From NCBI GenBank assembly GCA_031551625.1, contig JAVBNJ010000163.1, positions 1 through 15,419 on the forward strand: a DNA stretch of 15,419 bases, read 5' to 3'. The stretch is from JAVBNJ01 sp031551625 (GTDB lineage Bacteria; Bacteroidota; Bacteroidia; Bacteroidales; UBA932). Positions 13,665-15,419 of this stretch are shown piece by piece (position 1 is the stretch's first letter; the number at the start of each line of letters is the position of its first letter). Both the position numbers and the translations under genes were made by a program. The notes below the pieces were generated by a model. It did no database searches and was not told where the DNA came from. It saw only the letters and a list, made by a program, of their open reading frames with translations.

Positions 13665-15200
13665 ATGGCACAGGAAGACCTTTTCAAAAACCTCATTGCA
13701 CATGCCAAGGAATATGGTTTTGTGTTTCCTTCGAGCGAAATATACGATGGCCTTAGCGCGGTGTACGACTATGGACAAATGGGAGTGGAGCTGAAAAACA
13801 ACATCAAGAATTATTGGTGGAACGCCATGGTGCGCATGCACGATAATATTGTGGGCATCGATAGTGCGATCTTCATGCACCCGCGCATCTGGGAAGCATC
13901 GGGACACGTAGGTGCGTTCAACGACCCGCTCATTGATAACAAGGATAGCAAGAAACGCTATCGCGCCGATGTGTTGCTCGAAGACCATATTGCCAAAATT
14001 GAAGATAAAATAACGAAAGAAGTGGAGAAAGGCCGCAAAAAATTCGGCGACACTTTTGACGAGGTGCAGTTCCGTGCCACCAACCCCAATGTGTTGCGCA
14101 ATGTACAGAAAGCTGCTGAGATTACCGAGAAAATGAATACCGCACTTAACAACAACGACCTCGAAGCGGTGCGGCAACTGATTCTCGATTGCGAAATCGT
14201 ATGCCCCATCTCGGGCACGCGCAACTGGACCGATGTGCGCCAGTTCAACCTCATGTTCAGTACGCAGATGGGAAGCGTGAGCGAAGAAGCCAGCACGCTT
14301 TACCTGCGCCCCGAAACGGCACAGGGAATTTTTGTAAACTTCCTCAACGTACAGAAAACCGGCCGCATGAAAGTGCCGTTCGGTATTGCACAAATCGGCA
14401 AAGCCTTCCGCAACGAAATTGTAGCGCGCCAATTTATCTTCCGCATGCGCGAGTTCGAACAGATGGAGATGCAATTTTTTGTACGCCCCGGCGAAGAAAT
14501 GAAATGGTACGATTATTGGAAACAAACCCGCCTCAACTGGCACAAATCATTGGGCTTGGGCGAAGCGAAATACCGCTTCCACAACCACGAAAAGCTGGCG
14601 CACTACGCCAATGCGGCAGCCGATATTGAATTCGAATTCCCATTCGGCTTTAAAGAATTGGAAGGTATTCACTCGCGTACTGATTTTGACCTGAGCCGTC
14701 ATCAGGAGTTTTCGGGTCGCAAGCAACAATACTTCGACCCCGAAACCAACGAAAATTATGTGCCATACGTAGTCGAAACTTCGATTGGCCTCGACCGCAC
14801 ATTCCTTGCCATTCTTTCGGCAGCTTATGCCGAAGAAAAACTGGACAACGGCGAAGAACGTGTTGTGCTGCGTATTCCTGCCGTATTGGCACCTGTAAAA
14901 CTTGCCGTACTGCCGCTTGTGAAGAAAGACGGCTTGCCCGAGAAAGCACGCGAAATAATGGATGCACTGCGTCTCGATTTCAACTGCCAGTACGATGAGA
15001 AAGACAGTATCGGCAAGCGCTACCGTCGCCAGGATGCCATCGGCACGCCGTTCTGCGTTACTGTTGACCACGATTCGTTGCAAGACAATATGGTTACCAT
15101 CCGCCACCGCGACAGCATGCAGCAAGAACGTGTAGCTATTGCACAGCTTCGCAGCATTATCGATGAACACGTGAATTTAAGAAATTGGTTGCAAAAATAG
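13665..15200 (+). CDS. glyS: Glycyl-tRNA synthetase (alpha2, class II)
   Basis: This 511-residue enzyme charges tRNA-Gly with glycine. It is the dimeric type related to the archaeal and eukaryotic enzyme, not the alpha2-beta2 bacterial type. Class II motifs are visible: motif 1 near MHPRIWEASGHVGAFNDP (71-88), motif 2 at GKAFRNEIVARQFIFRMREF (245-264), and motif 3 GLDRTFLAIL (375-384). The glycine-pocket segment LYLRPETAQGIFVNF is at 212-226. The anticodon-binding domain fills about 408-508 (PVKLAVLPLVKK to the C-terminus). The start ATG 13665 follows the heptamer array directly, and MAQEDLFKNLIAHAKEYGFV fits family starts. No terminator lies between it and the next gene 10 bases on. Length and motifs are complete. 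Confidence 0.98.
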   Translation: MAQEDLFKNLIAHAKEYGFVFPSSEIYDGLSAVYDYGQMGVELKNNIKNYWWNAMVRMHDNIVGIDSAIFMHPRIWEASGHVGAFNDPLIDNKDSKKRYRADVLLEDHIAKIEDKITKEVEKGRKKFGDTFDEVQFRATNPNVLRNVQKAAEITEKMNTALNNNDLEAVRQLILDCEIVCPISGTRNWTDVRQFNLMFSTQMGSVSEEASTLYLRPETAQGIFVNFLNVQKTGRMKVPFGIAQIGKAFRNEIVARQFIFRMREFEQMEMQFFVRPGEEMKWYDYWKQTRLNWHKSLGLGEAKYRFHNHEKLAHYANAAADIEFEFPFGFKELEGIHSRTDFDLSRHQEFSGRKQQYFDPETNENYVPYVVETSIGLDRTFLAILSAAYAEEKLDNGEERVVLRIPAVLAPVKLAVLPLVKKDGLPEKAREIMDALRLDFNCQYDEKDSIGKRYRRQDAIGTPFCVTVDHDSLQDNMVTIRHRDSMQQERVAIAQLRSIIDEHVNLRNWLQK

Positions 15201-15210
15201 TGTGCTGTCA

Positions 15211-15419
15211 ATGAGTACCGAATTTCAATTATTTGAAAGCAAAAACATTCGCACTGCCTGGAATGAAGAGGATGAGGAATGGTATTTCTCTGTTGTCGAT
15301 GTGGTTGGGGTATTAACCGAGCAAGCGACACTGGATGGTGCTCGGAATTACTGGAAAGTGCTTAAAAAGAGGTTAGTCGAAGAAGGGAGTGAACTGGTTA
15401 CAAATTGTCACCAGTTGAA
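15211..15419 (+). CDS. BRO-N family protein, N-terminal part
   Basis: The gene begins 10 bases after the glyS stop and runs off the window after 69 codons. The visible part (FESKNIRTAWNEEDEEWYFS, VVDVVGVLTEQ, then ARNYWKVLKKRLVEEGSELV and TNCHQL) closely resembles the N-terminal BRO domain of bacterial proteins related to phage antirepressors and DNA-damage-inducible proteins. BRO-N domains bind DNA, and many members are carried by phages or mobile elements, though chromosomal copies are common in Bacteroidota. The C-terminal half, which would show the subtype, lies beyond the edge. With no terminator in the gap it may be transcribed from the glyS promoter. The function of this chromosomal group is not established. 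Confidence 0.82.
   Translation, partial: MSTEFQLFESKNIRTAWNEEDEEWYFSVVDVVGVLTEQATLDGARNYWKVLKKRLVEEGSELVTNCHQL

Noticed and set aside
13641..14543. A 300-codon minus-strand open frame opposite the start of glyS.
   Set aside because: Its end runs into the heptamer repeat and its composition is that of a shadow of the GlyRS frame.

Overview
The window looks like chromosomal DNA from a Bacteroidota bacterium, most likely order Bacteroidales. Start sites mostly lack strong Shine-Dalgarno sequences. Several intergenic regions carry the Bacteroidota promoter form TTG-N19/20-TAnnTTTG. The gene set also fits: a TonB-type outer-membrane protein with a carboxypeptidase-like N-terminal domain, a DUF4369/thioredoxin lipoprotein, an alpha2-type glycyl-tRNA synthetase, a YtrA-type GntR regulator with a small ABC exporter, and a propionyl-CoA carboxylase-type beta subunit. 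Genus cannot be read from the sequence.

Layout. (1) Positions 1-2818, minus strand: one promoter drives an ABC ATPase, a six-helix permease and a YtrA/GntR repressor. A 49-residue membrane peptide follows, then the start of an outer-membrane beta-barrel protein that runs off the left edge. An imperfect 24-bp palindrome sits beside the promoter -7 box and is a good candidate for the repressor's own operator. (2) Positions 2941-5152, plus strand: a carboxyltransferase subunit and its biotin carrier, with a perfect 10-bp inverted repeat in the leader and a strong terminator behind. No biotin carboxylase or decarboxylase membrane subunit is present here. (3) Positions 5154-5332: a compact intergenic region with a promoter-like box, hairpins and a two-way terminator, possibly a small RNA. 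(4) Positions 5333-9319, minus strand: dsbD, eno and a small beta-barrel protein, closely spaced. (5) Positions 9331-12200, minus strand: a large secreted M16 zinc peptidase with its terminator. (6) Positions 12286-15419, plus strand: a TlpA-like thioredoxin lipoprotein, then glyS, then the start of a BRO-N family gene that runs off the right edge.

Most of this is housekeeping or envelope biology. DsbD brings reducing power across the inner membrane and could reduce the TlpA-like lipoprotein. The M16 peptidase, two outer-membrane proteins and the ABC exporter also belong to the envelope. Enolase, the carboxylase subunits and GlyRS are core metabolism and translation.

The strongest unexplained signal is a pure heptamer tandem array (6 x AGAAATC then 6 x AGAAATT). 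It fills almost the whole predicted 5' leader of glyS and ends one base before the start codon. Other items worth a second look are the candidate YtrA operator, the possible small RNA, the unlisted 49-residue membrane gene, and the BRO-N gene placed 10 bases behind glyS. I saw no tRNA, rRNA, CRISPR array or insertion sequence.
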